Positions 22,278 to 35,500 of a stretch of DNA of 64,000 bases are shown here, piece by piece (within the stretch, counting starts at the first letter, position 1; each line of letters opens with the position of its first letter). Source of the stretch: Cyprinodon diabolis. Taxonomy: Eukaryota > Chordata > Actinopteri > Cyprinodontiformes > Cyprinodontidae. The notes under the pieces were generated by a model. The model had not been told where the DNA came from. It saw only the letters and a list, made by a program, of their open reading frames with translations, and did no database searches. The stretch spans positions 27,536,091 through 27,600,090 of the forward strand of contig CM060078.1 in the NCBI GenBank assembly GCA_030533445.1, in the 5' to 3' direction. Both the position numbers and the translations under genes were made by a program.

Positions 22278-23450
22278 TTTATTTTCTATCAATATTTCAG
22301 CAGCTTTGACAGAAAAAAATACTTTTCATTGCTTTCTTCCTAATAAGTAAAGATGTAATAATTACACCAAAAAGAATTGATCATTGATATTTTTTAATTT
22401 GGCAGAACAGCGAAAGTTTAATTTATGTTTAGCACAAATGTTTTTATACATGTAGACAAAACCTATTAGTTATATTAGCAGAGCTAAACCTACCTTTATT
22501 TCTGATGTTTTAATTTGCGTCAAATCGTTTGCTGTTAGAAAAATAAGTTGATTTTAGTTGCGAACATGTAATAATCACACAAGGATGACACAGCAGCAAA
22601 TTGTCATTTCTTTTCAATGACAATATGTGGATTTTTTTATGCATTTTTTTTTCAGTTACATAAAGAAACACGTAGTTAGGCGTCGTCAAAGCGCCCTTTT
22701 TTTCCCCTTCCCCTCAACAGAACGGCGCTCCACTCATCTGTTCTCGATCTCTCACAGTTGTGATTGCTGTATCTACAGTGCCTCGGTTTTAGAAAAGTGC
22801 AGCACGCGTCGAGTATTTACAGGTATAAAAAGGGACAAACATAGAGGCAGCAACTAATTCTGATGCATTTAAAAAAAAAAAAGTTGTGATCTGAACCGAT
22901 GTTTGTCCTCCACGCCTCACAAAATGCTTTTTCTGTCTGAGACACAAAAAAAACCTCACACATTCAACTGCAAACACTACAAAACCCTCTCATGGTTCTG
23001 TAGAAAATACATGTTCACATTCTTGTACAATATACAATGTATACTGAATATGATGCACCTCTTTAAAATTCAGTACAGTGCAAATTAAGTCATCTTTTTT
23101 TTTTTTGACATTCTTTTTAAAGTTCTTTCAGCCCCGCAAATGAAGCTCATCTAAAAACAATGAGCTGCGGTGGTTTTAAAAACTGAAGTAGTGAGGAAAG
23201 AGTAACTGTAGGCACCAACAATATTATAGATCTCTACCCTCTTTTTCACAAGCTTTAAATAGAATATCACTTCTTCTTTTTCAAGTTTATGTTCAACTAG
23301 ATAAAACAAGATGTAAAAATGAATTTTCTCATACTCTAGAGTCACACGCAGCTCCCTCAATGAAGTGAGCAGATCAAGCAGTTGAAACATAATTAAAAAA
23401 CTTCTTTTTTTTGTAGTGGGAGTTGGTGCCGACTCTAAACCAAGGCAGTT
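22278..23450 (-). other. bltp3b: bltp3b 3' UTR (extent estimated)
   Basis: This AT-rich stretch follows the stop codon on the bltp3b strand. Candidate AATAAA signals on the minus strand lie at 22,495-22,500 and 22,278-22,283. Short ORFs here resemble nothing known. Which signal is used cannot be told from sequence. Confidence 0.45.
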
Positions 23451-23579
23451 CTAGCTGGTGTTTATCTTGAGGTTCTTCATGCGGTGAAGCAAGGAGTCCT
23501 TCTCCATCTGAGCCTCAGCCAGCGCCATCTTGGCTCTGGACAGCTCCATCTTCAGGCATTCGTTCTCCTCCAGCAGCAT
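23451..23579 (-). CDS. bltp3b: bltp3b exon 24 (last, with stop)
   Basis: 129 nt: [42 protein letters not shown], then TAG at 23,453-23,451. A C-terminal coiled coil that is conserved in the family. The acceptor GTGCTTCCAG has a short pyrimidine tract. Confidence 0.95.
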   Translation of the reverse strand: MLLEENECLKMELSRAKMALAEAQMEKDSLLHRMKNLKINTS

Positions 23580-26500
23580 CTGGAAGCACATTGGACCAAT
23601 GTTATGAAATAGAAGGAAAGGATGCATCGATTTCAATGTTTTTAACAGATAAAACTAGTAAATGAGCTTAATATGTTCGTATTTCATTCCCTTTATTGTG
23701 ATCACAATTGAACCTAAAGCTCAATTGTAACAAGCCAACAAACCTAAAGCTTCAAAACACTAAAATGGAAGACTGACCATCCCTGAGCAGAATACAGTGG
23801 TGGCATCATAATGCTGTGGGAATACATTCCTTCAGCAGGAATAGGGAAGCTAGTCAGAGTGGTTGGGAAGGTGGATGGAGCTAAATAATCCTGGAGATCT
23901 TCATTATGAGACTGAGATTAAGCTTCCAGCAGAATATAGATCTAAAACAGCAAGATTTACAACACAGATCCTTCAGGTGTCAGAGTGACCCTTGGCAAGG
24001 ATCGAATCTAAGCTACTTTAAAAAAATGCTGTTCTAACGGTTCTGTTTATGCTGAGTGAGTTTCAGATATTTCACAATAAAAAAGTGCAGAAAACTTTAT
24101 TTTCTAGACGAGCACAGCTGGTAGAGAAAAGAATAAAATGTAAAAATCCTGGAGCTTTATTGGAGATTAAAGTTGTTCTATGAAGTAATGAAAACTATCA
24201 TTATTGCAGGACACACTTTTAAGATGTTTAATTCAGATATACTTTGTCCTTTTAATATCTGCACTGCTTGGTTTTGTGTCCATCAATAAAAAACACAAAT
24301 TGAGCAGCAACATTATGATACATAACATAACAATATGTACGACTTGATCATTTATTTTCTGAAATACTTAGTATGTCTAAATGTTCTTCAGGATTTCTTT
24401 TGAGAAAAAAAACTAGCCTAAAGAAGAATTACAGTTTAAACATCACCCTAAGCAATTTGTTTCATTATCCTATTGGTTTGTGTCTGACCTTCTCCCTGGT
24501 TGATGGGCCGGGGCTGCTGGGCGTTGTTTGAGTCTGCGTCGCCTTCGCCGTCCTGCAGACGCTGCTCGCAGCCTCAAGAACTGGACTCAGACAGCTGTCA
24601 ATTGCAGCTTTCTTTGGTTTTGCGTCTGCTGCACCATCCACTGGGGGGAGCACAGAGCAGAGCACAGTTTGCCGTTAATTAAACCTGATCAGTGTCAGTG
24701 TTTGATCTGAATAGACGCTGCATCTACCTCCTATTGAGAAAGACCCGTCATCTTGTCTGTGTATGACGAGGCTGTCAACATGTAGTGTGATCGCCGAGGG
24801 CTCGCCGTCAGAAGGGTTGTCAGAGGGGTCGTCTCCCTGTGTTAGACACAATGTCCTTTATGTGTCACCATACTTTAAACTCGTACCCTAATTTCTGTTT
24901 AAATGAACTTTTCTTACGTTTAAATTGATGTGCGTGTCCTTGATGCTGATCTCCATGGGCAGCACCTCTGAAGGGCCGTCGGCCTCCAGGAAAAGCGCCA
25001 GGTTGCGTAGCGAGGCCATCATAAAGTTGCCTTGGTATCCATGGAGATGTAGCTGCAGGAAGCCGTTGTGCTCCGCCAGCGGTGAATGGGTGGCGGCCCT
25101 GGGCCCGCTCTCTAGGCGAGCCCGGACCTCCGGACTGTAAAGGCCCCGGCGGGAGTCGGATTTGGGCTCCCCACCAGCTGTGGGAGTACAGAAAACAATC
25201 CTAGTGAAGAGTTTGAGTCGTCTTTGAGGAAAGTGTGAAGCAGCGACCTTTGAACCCCGGAAATTAATACTCCAAAGCTTAAAATGCAGCTTTTCAAACC
25301 TGATGTATTAAAATCAAAGAAAAATAAAATCCTTTTTCGGCAATTAATCTCTGAAGAAAAAAAAAACATGAAATAGGTAGCCCTGAATGCCAGATGATTT
25401 ACAGATGTATGAATAAAACAATATCAGAACAAGGACAGCGCGCTGACAAGCTGAATGCTATATAAAAATGTCCTGTTTTTCAAAGAAATTGAAAAAAATC
25501 ATTAAATATTACCCAAAAATAGAAAAACTAGAGAAAAAAATGAATCTAAAGCATTTGGGGTATAATTGCGTGGGTGAAAAATAATAAATATATGTAAATG
25601 TATTATTCAAACATTAATACATTTTCTGTATTAGTTCTACTTTAAAACAGATGTAATTTTTGCCTTTAAGTTTCTAATTTGGTTATGCATGTGCTGCAGT
25701 TATACCAGAGTCAAAAAAAAAAAAAAGTATTTTACTCCAAACTATAATTAAAAAAGCGATTTTTGTTCATTAAATATATACTAAAATATGCATTTAAAGT
25801 GCACCAGAAATGTCCATATCTGGATTAAAATTGTTGTTTTAGGATTAAACTTCAAAGCTAACATAAACCCAAAAGGAGTGTTATTAAGCTTCAATTCCCT
25901 TTATGCTGGATGTGGAAAAAGAAGAAAAAGCTGAGACTTCTGAGCTCCTTAACTCATCTGATCGGTTGTAGTTGCCTTAAAAAGAAAGGTCAGATTATGA
26001 AGGGTTACATTGTCAGATTATAAGGAGTCAATATCTTACCTGAAAGCTACACTTCTTTGTGATTTATCAAAGATCCTAGATTTAGAACATCATCCTTCTA
26101 TTGCATCCTAAACAAGGTTTAATTTAATTTAAAATATTACTCCCTTTAATTTTAACCAAACAACCTTATAAACATTAAGCAGCTTTGATATGTTAAAAAG
26201 AAGAGATATTTTAAAGATTTTTTTTTTAATCTAAACTGGTAAAATATTTCAAAGCAATTTAAATGAGCTAATGTATGCACTTCAAGTTAAAGGAGTATTT
26301 TTCAGGTCAAGTTCAAAAGTAGCTTTAAGTGAGATATGAAGCAGCTGCAAAGAAGGAAAGAGCAGATCAAAAAGAGGAGCTGGAGACGCAGCTGGAAACA
26401 AACAAAAGGAGAAGATTACCTTAGAAGGAATGCAAGACAGACCGACTGAAACAGGCTTTTTTTTTCTGTCCCACAGTCATGTTTAATTATGTCTGTAGAC

Positions 26501-29500
26501 TTTCATACAAAACTGGAGCTTAAGTGCTAATGTATGAGAGGGGAAATCTGGAAGCTGAATACTGAAAAGTTCCAACATCTTTACCCAGAAGGATGGAAAA
26601 TGTTAAAAAAAACATAAACAATACAGAAAATGATAAAAGCAGAGATTGAGACATAAAAAAAAGGCAAGCTTATGGTCACATTTTCAAAACAGGTAGTGAA
26701 ACGCATCAAAAGCCGCAGCGCATCATTCAACAAGGCGTGGAGATGAACATTCACAAGAAGTGAGTCACCTTCATTTAAAATGCTATGAAAGAATGTATGG
26801 AGGGGGTATACGCAGAGCTGACAGCTTTTCTTACACCAAGTGACATTTTTTCTCTGTGCTGAGCAGCTTCAGTCAGAGGGGGGGAAAAAAAGCAGAGGAG
26901 AGAAAAAGATGCAAAGCAGGAAAAAGCCAGGAGCTGAATGAGTGAGATAAGACGGAGGGGAGAGAGAAAAGATGGCCCTGAGAAGAAAAGAAACACTTGG
27001 ACGGAAAGGTGGAGATGGAGGAGTGAGAGACAGGATTAAGAAGAATGAGGAGGAGGAGGAGTAGAGAGGAAAATTGGAAGGAAAGAGAGAGAGAATGAGG
27101 AGGATGGGGGAAAGAAATTGGTGGCAGGGGGGGAAAGCTGGCATTTCTCTCATCGCCTGAATCACTGGACTGAAACTGCAAAGTCTGCTGCAGTAAAAAG
27201 AGAGAGGAGGATGAGGTGGACGGGGAGAATTAGACAGAGGAGAGAACAGGAGGATTAGGGGTTAAATCGGATCGCGCAAAAACTGGAAGTTAATTTAAAT
27301 CCGGCACTCACATATTTAAAGGCTGGGGGGCCTAATGTTGCATATAATGGCAGCACTCAGTCCATTACAGACGAATCTATCCTTCATTAAGTGCCACTCA
27401 CACATACAGACTCAAGTATTTCCCATCTGCAGCGGAAAAAATGAGCAAACACACACGATCCATGCGCTGCAACACTGCAGAGCATGTTAAGCACACGCAC
27501 AGATGCACTGAGCCGAGCATGCATGTTAGGATTCACATGGTGGATTAGCACACAGCAGTTACCTTGGCTGCTCTGAGCAGGTATTGGTACTGAACACACC
27601 ATATCTGTGGGGAGGTTATGAAGGTAAATAAAAACAAAAGGAGGGGTGGATGTGTTAGTGTGTGTTTACACTAGGGTTGAAACAATTAATGGGATTAATT
27701 GTGATTAATTGATTATAGAAATAATTGTCAACTAATTTAGTAATTGATTAATCGTTAACTAGAGACTAGAGATTGTAAAACATGCCTTTAGCTGACAGAG
27801 CAATCTAGTCAGAGCAGTAATTATACCAAAATGGTAAAACAATATATAAACATTTTGCATTTCAGAGATATTAAAGATTATTTTTTAGGTCACCCAGAGG
27901 TCAGCTATCCCCCATTTAGCTCGAATTGAATAAAAATTATCTACTTTTTCTGTACTACTCTATTTTCACTATTGTTTGTGTCGATTTGTTTTTTGTGATG
28001 GAATCATTCTTAATTTTGGCCGCCGCCGCCGCTGTTATTGCATAACGTAATAGAGCATTCCTGTGCTGACATTGAATATAGCAGTTGTCCTCTTTTCCTT
28101 TTTAGTGGCTGGAAGGAATATATATTGTGCCTTATCAGCCTCCTAGATTCTTCAATTTGGATCTGCCGTTGCCCCTAACACTTACAGCATTTCCTGTCAG
28201 ATCTCCCTCTCGGCAGTTCCCAATAAAAGCATAGGTGAAACGTATCATTACAGATTGCTGCTAAATTGTTCTCTAAGCACAACTTTGGAATCTGCTTAGG
28301 GAGACATCAGTGTTTGGAAAAGCCCCAGAAGCCCTGAAAAAGTAGATCAATTGGTTCTGCGGTATTTCCTTGTAGATCTACATGCACAGAAAGCCCCTGT
28401 GCTGGGCAGTGGGCAGTGACAGACCGGGGTCTGTGCTGGAGGTAAGGGAGGATGATGAACAGTCCTTCTAGGACTAAATTAAAACAACGTTCTATAATGC
28501 CTTTTCTTTAACCCTCTACAGAGTATTCCTTATTTCATGCTCTATCCACATAATTTCCTCTTTATTCCATTTTAACTGAAAAAACTTTGGCTACACTTCT
28601 TTAACATACGTGACAATTACAAACCAGTCCCTGATTGGTGTCCGCGACGTGATTTCATAGAAAAGTTCAGCTCGTTTCAACTTCAGTGATCACTACTCCG
28701 CTCTCTCCATGTGGTGCTTCTGTTTAACAACATCTGCTATAGAGGCAATATGGAAGACTGAGCTAAGTAACTGGCAGATGAGTTACCATTTGTTCATATG
28801 TCAGGGTACGCGCACCAGGGGGAGGGAGAAGCAGACGACCCTGATTGAACCTTTTTTTTTTTTTTTGTTTCACTTCCAGACCTTCTATTTCACTGCTTGC
28901 TGTGGGGAGATTTTCAAGCCATGATCCATTTATTTTCCCCCTGCTTGTTTTACAATTTTAATACATTTAAACCTAAAGCTTAAAACAGACAAGATTGCCT
29001 TTTTTTTCCTTTTAAAGGTGTTCCACAAAAAAAAATGAAAATATAACTACACATACATATCAAGTTATGTGACACATACATATCACGCCGTCAAAACTGA
29101 ATGGAAAACATGCAAAAAACTGAATAAAAAGGCTCTTTATTTGATGAGCGTTGATGCACTTTCATGAGTTTAGATTCAACTTTCTGAGTCTTCTTCTTAC
29201 CGAGGCTGCGGTTGCTGAGGTACTCTCTGAGACTGATGTTGCCCAGCTGGTTTGGTGTGAGCCGACCAACCTCTAGAGCCACGGCTGAGCTCTCGCCCAC
29301 CGCCTCCATGCCCACACACACCGACTGCACCTTCAACACCAACACAGAGACCTGGAGGACAGGAAAATCCCAGTCAGCATCGTAAGCTACTGCTCTAAAA
29401 CCTTTGGGGTTTCTTTATTTTGACCTGTAACTTCTGTGTGACATCCTGAAGATCTTACTGTATCTTTGGTGGATTCATCGATGCTCTGAGAGGCGGCGCT

Positions 29501-32500
29501 CATGCTGTCGGGGGACACGCCCTCCTCCTTTTCCTGAACGGCTAATGCCTCTGTGACGCTCTCTGGGACACTCTGCTCACTGATGGCGTCCTTGAAGCCA
29601 GATATGGAGACGTCGTCTATAAACCACAATAAGGGAAAATAAAAAGAAATTTGGCTTTAATGTCACTCATGGTTTCCTGTAAAGCACAATGCTGCCACCT
29701 TCTGTTCGTGCTGCAATCCTACAAGTAAATCTTTAATAATTTTTTTTTGTTGTTTTCTCGAAAAAAAAAATGTAAATATAGGATCAGTGGCAAAGCAACA
29801 TACATGAAGTTTATTACAGCTGGCAGGTAAGAGATGGAAAAACTATTTATACTCTGGGAGGATTTAATCAATATGAATCATTCACCTTCATCTCCCTCTT
29901 TTCCTTATTTTCTCACATTAAATCAAAGTACAATAAATGAAATATGTGAAAATATTTGAGCTTAATAAACAGTTTGAGTTTTTGCTTTACAGGCTTCCAT
30001 CAACAGGCCTCCAATTGCCTAATAATGTGAATTAGTCATTCAGAAGCTCATAATTAGAGCTTTATCTGAGTGCCAATATTAAAGCATTTAGCTGAAAGAA
30101 AAAATGAAGATGTTGATCTTAACTGACCTAAAACAGTAAAAGCTACAGTCAGTGAAGAAAATGGTGTGTATAAATATAACATGACAAACTGCTGCATTTT
30201 CTCCACCTCTTTCCATCAAGCTGTAAGTATCTCCATCTTCCATGAAGGAGCTGTCTATGGAGATGTCGTCCAAGGACTGAAGGGATGGGCTCTTCTTCAT
30301 GTTCTTATACGACACGGAGAAGCTGGACTGGGAGCGATCTCGCATCAAACGACCGCTACAAAACAAAACAAACCAGCATGAGAGGCGGTGCAAAAGAAAA
30401 CTGGATGAAAAGAACAGAATTACATCCTAATGCGCTAAGCGGGAACTACACCAGTTGGGAGACTAGATTTAGATAAAATTATACATAATACAGAAAAGGG
30501 TACCATAGTTTAATTTATGATGTGCAACAGATATTTGAGTCAAATGTGCTCGACTGTTAAGCAGTCATGAATTAAATATACCTTATCCTTGTGTAGAGCT
30601 GTTTAATGTCATAAAAAGCAGGTGGATCCACAAATGATAAAAACACCCATAACACCAATTAGAGAACACAAGGCCACAAAACTCATTGTTTACCTCCAAT
30701 ATCAACAGAAAAACATAAATATAACATAAAATAATATAGACAATGAAGACCAGGGTGTCGTGCACACATGCAAATCCATGCCCAACGGCGGGGAACTAGA
30801 TTTGGCTCAATCTTATTCATGAGACAATTACACAAACAAGGACAGGATCACACATATAGTGCATCCGTACCAACACTGTTGATGCCGACTTCACAGCGAC
30901 AGCGCAGCGCGTTCTGAGTTTCTGTTTTAACGCCACCCTTTCTGCCCAAACTATGCTGCAGCACAGCCTCTGTCCATCTGTGCACAAGTTTGCTGCGCTT
31001 TACGATGCTTTTAAAGATTAATTCAGCTTAAGAAGATAGGAATTCATCTCTGATGCAGAAGTTTGCAGAGGATAACTTGAAAATGTGCTCAGGAAAGTTT
31101 GATATTTTTTGTTTCTCTGAAACGAAATGAGGTAATTATAGTCTGTTGGATGTCAGAAAGAGACGTGACCTAGCACTAAATATCCTCACCATTTCTCTCT
31201 GCCTTTCTTCCTGTCATGCAACTGAACTAAAGTGGGTATACAAAATGACAAACAAAACAGAACTAAAAAATTTAGGAGAATTTAAGTAGAAATAAAGATC
31301 AGGGAGCTCTTATTATGTTGCACACACGTCACGCTGAAGGTGTGAAGTCGGCTTTTTTTTTTATACATGTCACAGATCCAGAGCCTTACATGTTAGACAT
31401 GGCATAAAGGGAGGAGGATCTGCTGGAGTTTGAGGAGCTGAGAAGATCAGAAAGCACAGACAAACTTCCTTTCCTTGGTAGAGAGAAAACACACACACAG
31501 CCGCATCGGTCAAAGCGAAAGTCAGGAGGCAGGAAAGAGAGTTAATGAGTTCAGCAATGATGGATAATAAAAAAAAAAAAAAAAAAAAAAACAGAGACTG
31601 TCTAAGTTCAAACACAATGCTCTTGTGTTCAAGGAGAGATTGTATGAGTAGGAGAAATACAGGTAGGGTAATGATAGTAAGGTTCAAAGACACATACAGG
31701 TCAGAGGAAAGAGGACAAACATAACTCTGTGGATGCATTTAGTTTTAGTTTAGTGGATGCATTAACCAGACTGTGAATGTCTAAATTAAGGATCAAGATG
31801 TCCTTTTTGTCCCTTTATTGTGGGAAATCTGTTTTCTGCAGCTGCAAGCATGAGTTTAATAAAACACACAACATATGTGAGAAAAACAAAAAGCAATAAA
31901 CACAACCCAGCTCTGTGACCCGACAGCAACACGGCTCTACAACAGAACAGAGCTGCTTATCACTGATTAATAAACAATAACAATAACTGAACACTCCAGT
32001 TCACCTTAGTCTGAGAATCTCTAATGATTTTTTTTAACCAAATCAGTCTCCTCTTGTTGACCTTCTGTCTAAAAGAGTATTTTTTTTTTCTCCTAAATAG
32101 ATTCACAAGCAACCATGAGTCAAGCATTGCTTGGCTGTAGCATTGAAAATGAAGCGTTTATAAGCAAAGTGAGCTTAAAGGAGAGCCTGTTCTGTGAAAG
32201 TGTGTCCAAGAGGAGGTTTACCTGGATATTGACTGGGGTTTCTTTGCAGCTGCAGTCTTCTCTTTTTCATTTAAGTCAGAAAGAGGGTCATTCATGCTAA
32301 TTTTAGAGTCCAAAGTTGAACTCCCTTCTTCCCTGGATGCTAACCCATCCACCACAGCCTCCGCTCCTTCATCTGAAGCCTCCCTTTCCGTATTTTTAGC
32401 CGGGGTCTCTTCAGATGCTAAGGAGGGAATTAGAGTAGCTCCCCCCTCTGGAACGGCACCACATAACAGCTGGTCTACAGCTGCTCCCCCGTCTTGAGAT

Positions 32501-35500
32501 GTGGGCTCCTCGTTCCCCTTAACTGACCCCTCCCTCGCATCACTCCCTGGTTCCAAAGTTCCTCTGCTCTCTGATGGGGAGAGGTCTGACCCCACATGAG
32601 ATCCCGAACCCTCAGGCTGGGGCATGGGCTTCATGAGGAGCGACACCTCCACGCTTTTGAGCAACAGGCCCAAGCAGAAGGTGAAGGGTTTGTGGTCAGC
32701 AGGGGGTTGGGAGGTGTCTTTGCGCTCTCTCTTTGAGGCCATGGCCTCCAGATCCTGCTGCAGTGTTTGCTGCAGGGTTTTGAGGCTCCGCAGAAGGTGC
32801 ATCAGAAACACATACTGCTGATGGCTCACCTTAAACACAAACAGGGATATTTATGCATCTGATCATAATAACAAAGATTAGAAAAATAACAGAGTTAACA
32901 TTTAAAAACTGCTGTTTATGTAGAATAATCTTATATCAAAGGTTAATAAAGAAATCAGTTAAAAACAAAATAAAAAGCACACCTGAGCACTTAAAGGTTT
33001 CTGCATATGCACCAACAGATGGACGTCTGCATCTTTACTTGATGATGACAATGAAGAGCAGGAGTTGGACAGACTGTCCAGTGAGGCTGGTTTATGGAGC
33101 CCGTTAGTTTGCAGAACCGTCGAATTGTTGCAGTGGGATGATGCCGGTGCACTTTCGGTGCTGTAATACTCCTTAAGCATTCGTTTCCTCTCCAAACGTG
33201 CGACCGCCTCCGCTGACGAGCTTTTGGACAGCCCTGCTCCTGCAGAGTCCTTCAGCTTCTCCTGATGCTGGACAAGCTTGGTGGGCTGACAGGCCCACAC
33301 AGTGAGAGGGAAGGAGTCCACGAAGGGCTGCGGCCGCCCTTTACCTCCACGGGTGCCTTCATAATCCACCCAAAACTGTGCAAAGTGCAGGGCCCAAAAG
33401 TCAGTAGCTGCGGGCATCTTGAGAGCATCTGCCCCCATGGTGGGCTCCACCAGTCCCCGAGAGACGTCATGGAGCTTTGTGTCTTTTTCGTGGGCGTGCC
33501 GCTGGAAGACGGGGTGCAGAATGGGTACAGAGGTAGGGGAGCGGGGGAAAGAGGAGAAAGACGGAGAGAAGAAGGCCTCTCCTTCGAAGGCCTGCAAAAG
33601 GGCCTCAAGGTTGGAGCGGGTGCAGTTGGAGGGGTGTCGGGTGTTGGTGGCTACCATTTCAGATGTCTGTATGGAGATGGAGCGAGGCACGTCTGCAGTG
33701 CAGGGGGCATCCTGATCCGTGGGAACCACCAGCTGATGCAGAGCAAAAACAACAACAGATTACAAACTAAACCTTTTTAAACGTTTTCCTTTCCTACGTT
33801 TACAACCAGTGTTGTGCGTGAGAGCGTCCAATGGCTTTCACTGAATACGTTCATATTTTTAGTCAACAGTGATCTGAACAGATCAGTTTTAAAGTAATGA
33901 ACATGAACGAGAGAGATGTTCACTCTGAGAAGAATGAGCGACACTAAGCTCACGTTAGCGTTCAATTGATAACAATACTTTTCATTGGATAATCTCAGGT
34001 TTTACTGCACTTATTACACAGTTTTTGTGCCAACTGTGCCCAATGGGACTTAACGAGTCTGTATGTCCACTTTAAATTTAACACTACACATCGAATTAAA
34101 GCATCCAAGCTATCTTGAAATATCTGCAACTGAATGAGGAACATAAGTAGTAATTTTTGATGCAGATCTTTCCAGCTGAACCTGATTGTACCTGTATGTT
34201 TATGAAGTTCTCTGTAACTTGGCTAAATAAAGGCTTCATTCCACATCAGTAAACCTTGACTGATTCAAGTATTTCTTTCTATAAATTATGATTACACCTT
34301 TAAAAGGTGAAATATAAGGTTTTATTGTGTAGGATTGTGTCTTTATCTACCAAATGAACTTGAACTAGTTCATTTATAGGTTTCAGTTTTTGAAAAAGTG
34401 AACTATAAACGTGCAATAGTTCTTTTTAACCATAAATTGGCACAACATTGCCTACAACCATTAACTTATAATGGATTAAAATAACAGAACATGAGAAAGA
34501 AGTAGAAGAAAAATTTTATATATTTAAACAGCAACCATAGAAGTTTGTCTCCTTAGGAAAAAAAACAAAAAAACAACAACAAACAAGCGGTCCTTACTTT
34601 CAGCATGAGGCCGTCCACCTTGATGTCAACGTGTTCGTCAGGCTCCTGGGAGTCGTCGAGCTTGTAGATCTCCATAAACTGCTCCAGACTCTGCCTGAGG
34701 TCCAGGGCAAAGAGGTTGATCCACACCAGGCTGCGAGGATCCAGAACAAGCTGCAGGGCGTTGAGCTGGGCGTACAGGTTGGGACAAGGGACTGCAGGAG
34801 GAGGAGGTGGGAGTAGAAAAGGTGTTTTTAATGTAATAATATGAGACGTGGAAAGAAAGCTAATGGAGCTGATTATTTACTGGGGTAGTCTTTTCCATCA
34901 GGAAAGTAGTATTCTGTAAACTCTACGTGGATGGCAGGCATCTCTGAGGGCAGGTATAAGGACTTCTTATTGCAGGAGATCATGGTTTTGGGGCTGGAGC
35001 GCCGCTGGTCTGCTGTTGACACCTACAGAACAAAGAGACCCGGAAAAGTTAAAGGGACAGATTCACGCACTTTGCTATTTTAGGGTTTGTGGTAATGACC
35101 TGGTAGATGCTGAAGTCTGCCATCCTGAGAACAAACGAGCTGGACATGAGCTGGGTCTTTGGAGACTGAGGAGGAGGAGGGCTGAAGGAAGAGGAGGTGT
35201 TAATCTTACCTGGAGAGAAAGGAGGAGACAGGAAGGAAAGGAGAATAAGGGAGGAAAGAGCAAACCAATCAAACAGGGAGGCAAACTGCAGCCGCTTGGC
35301 TCGTCAACCACTGTGGATCACTGCACCCAAAGACACACGAAGCGGTACCTGCTTCTAGGCACCAGCAGCACTGGGGTGGAGGTTGAGTGTAGTGGCTCCA
35401 ATCTATGAGTCCTCCATCTCCCTCCCTAAGCCCTACTTCTCCTTCTCTGTCCTGACTTCCTAGGGGTTCATAAACCTCGTCCTTAAGGGACACTGAGGGA

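Larger units (their letters stand above)
16560..22300. other. Intergenic region between anks1b and bltp3b
   Basis: No protein-coding exon could be supported here. Repeats at 16,836-16,875, 17,046-18,385, 19,088-19,622, 20,428-20,466 and 21,406-21,851 are listed separately. The CpG-bearing part around 18,780-18,960 has overlapping ORFs on both strands with no recognised product and no splice context I trust. The rest is AT-rich and featureless to my reading. Confidence 0.6.

Noticed and set aside
28018..28440. GCC repeat followed by conserved-looking text, considered as a snRNA or other RNA gene
   Set aside because: It does not match U1, U2, U4, U5, U6 or 7SK sequence that I can recall, and there is no PSE/TATA arrangement visible.
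32115..32838. Plus-strand ORFs across bltp3b exon 15
   Set aside because: Antisense to a proven exon, with no splice signals or family resemblance.
33252..33780. ORFs of 98-171 codons overlapping bltp3b exon 14 in other frames
   Set aside because: The minus-strand frame with homologous residues accounts for this region; the others have no recognisable content.
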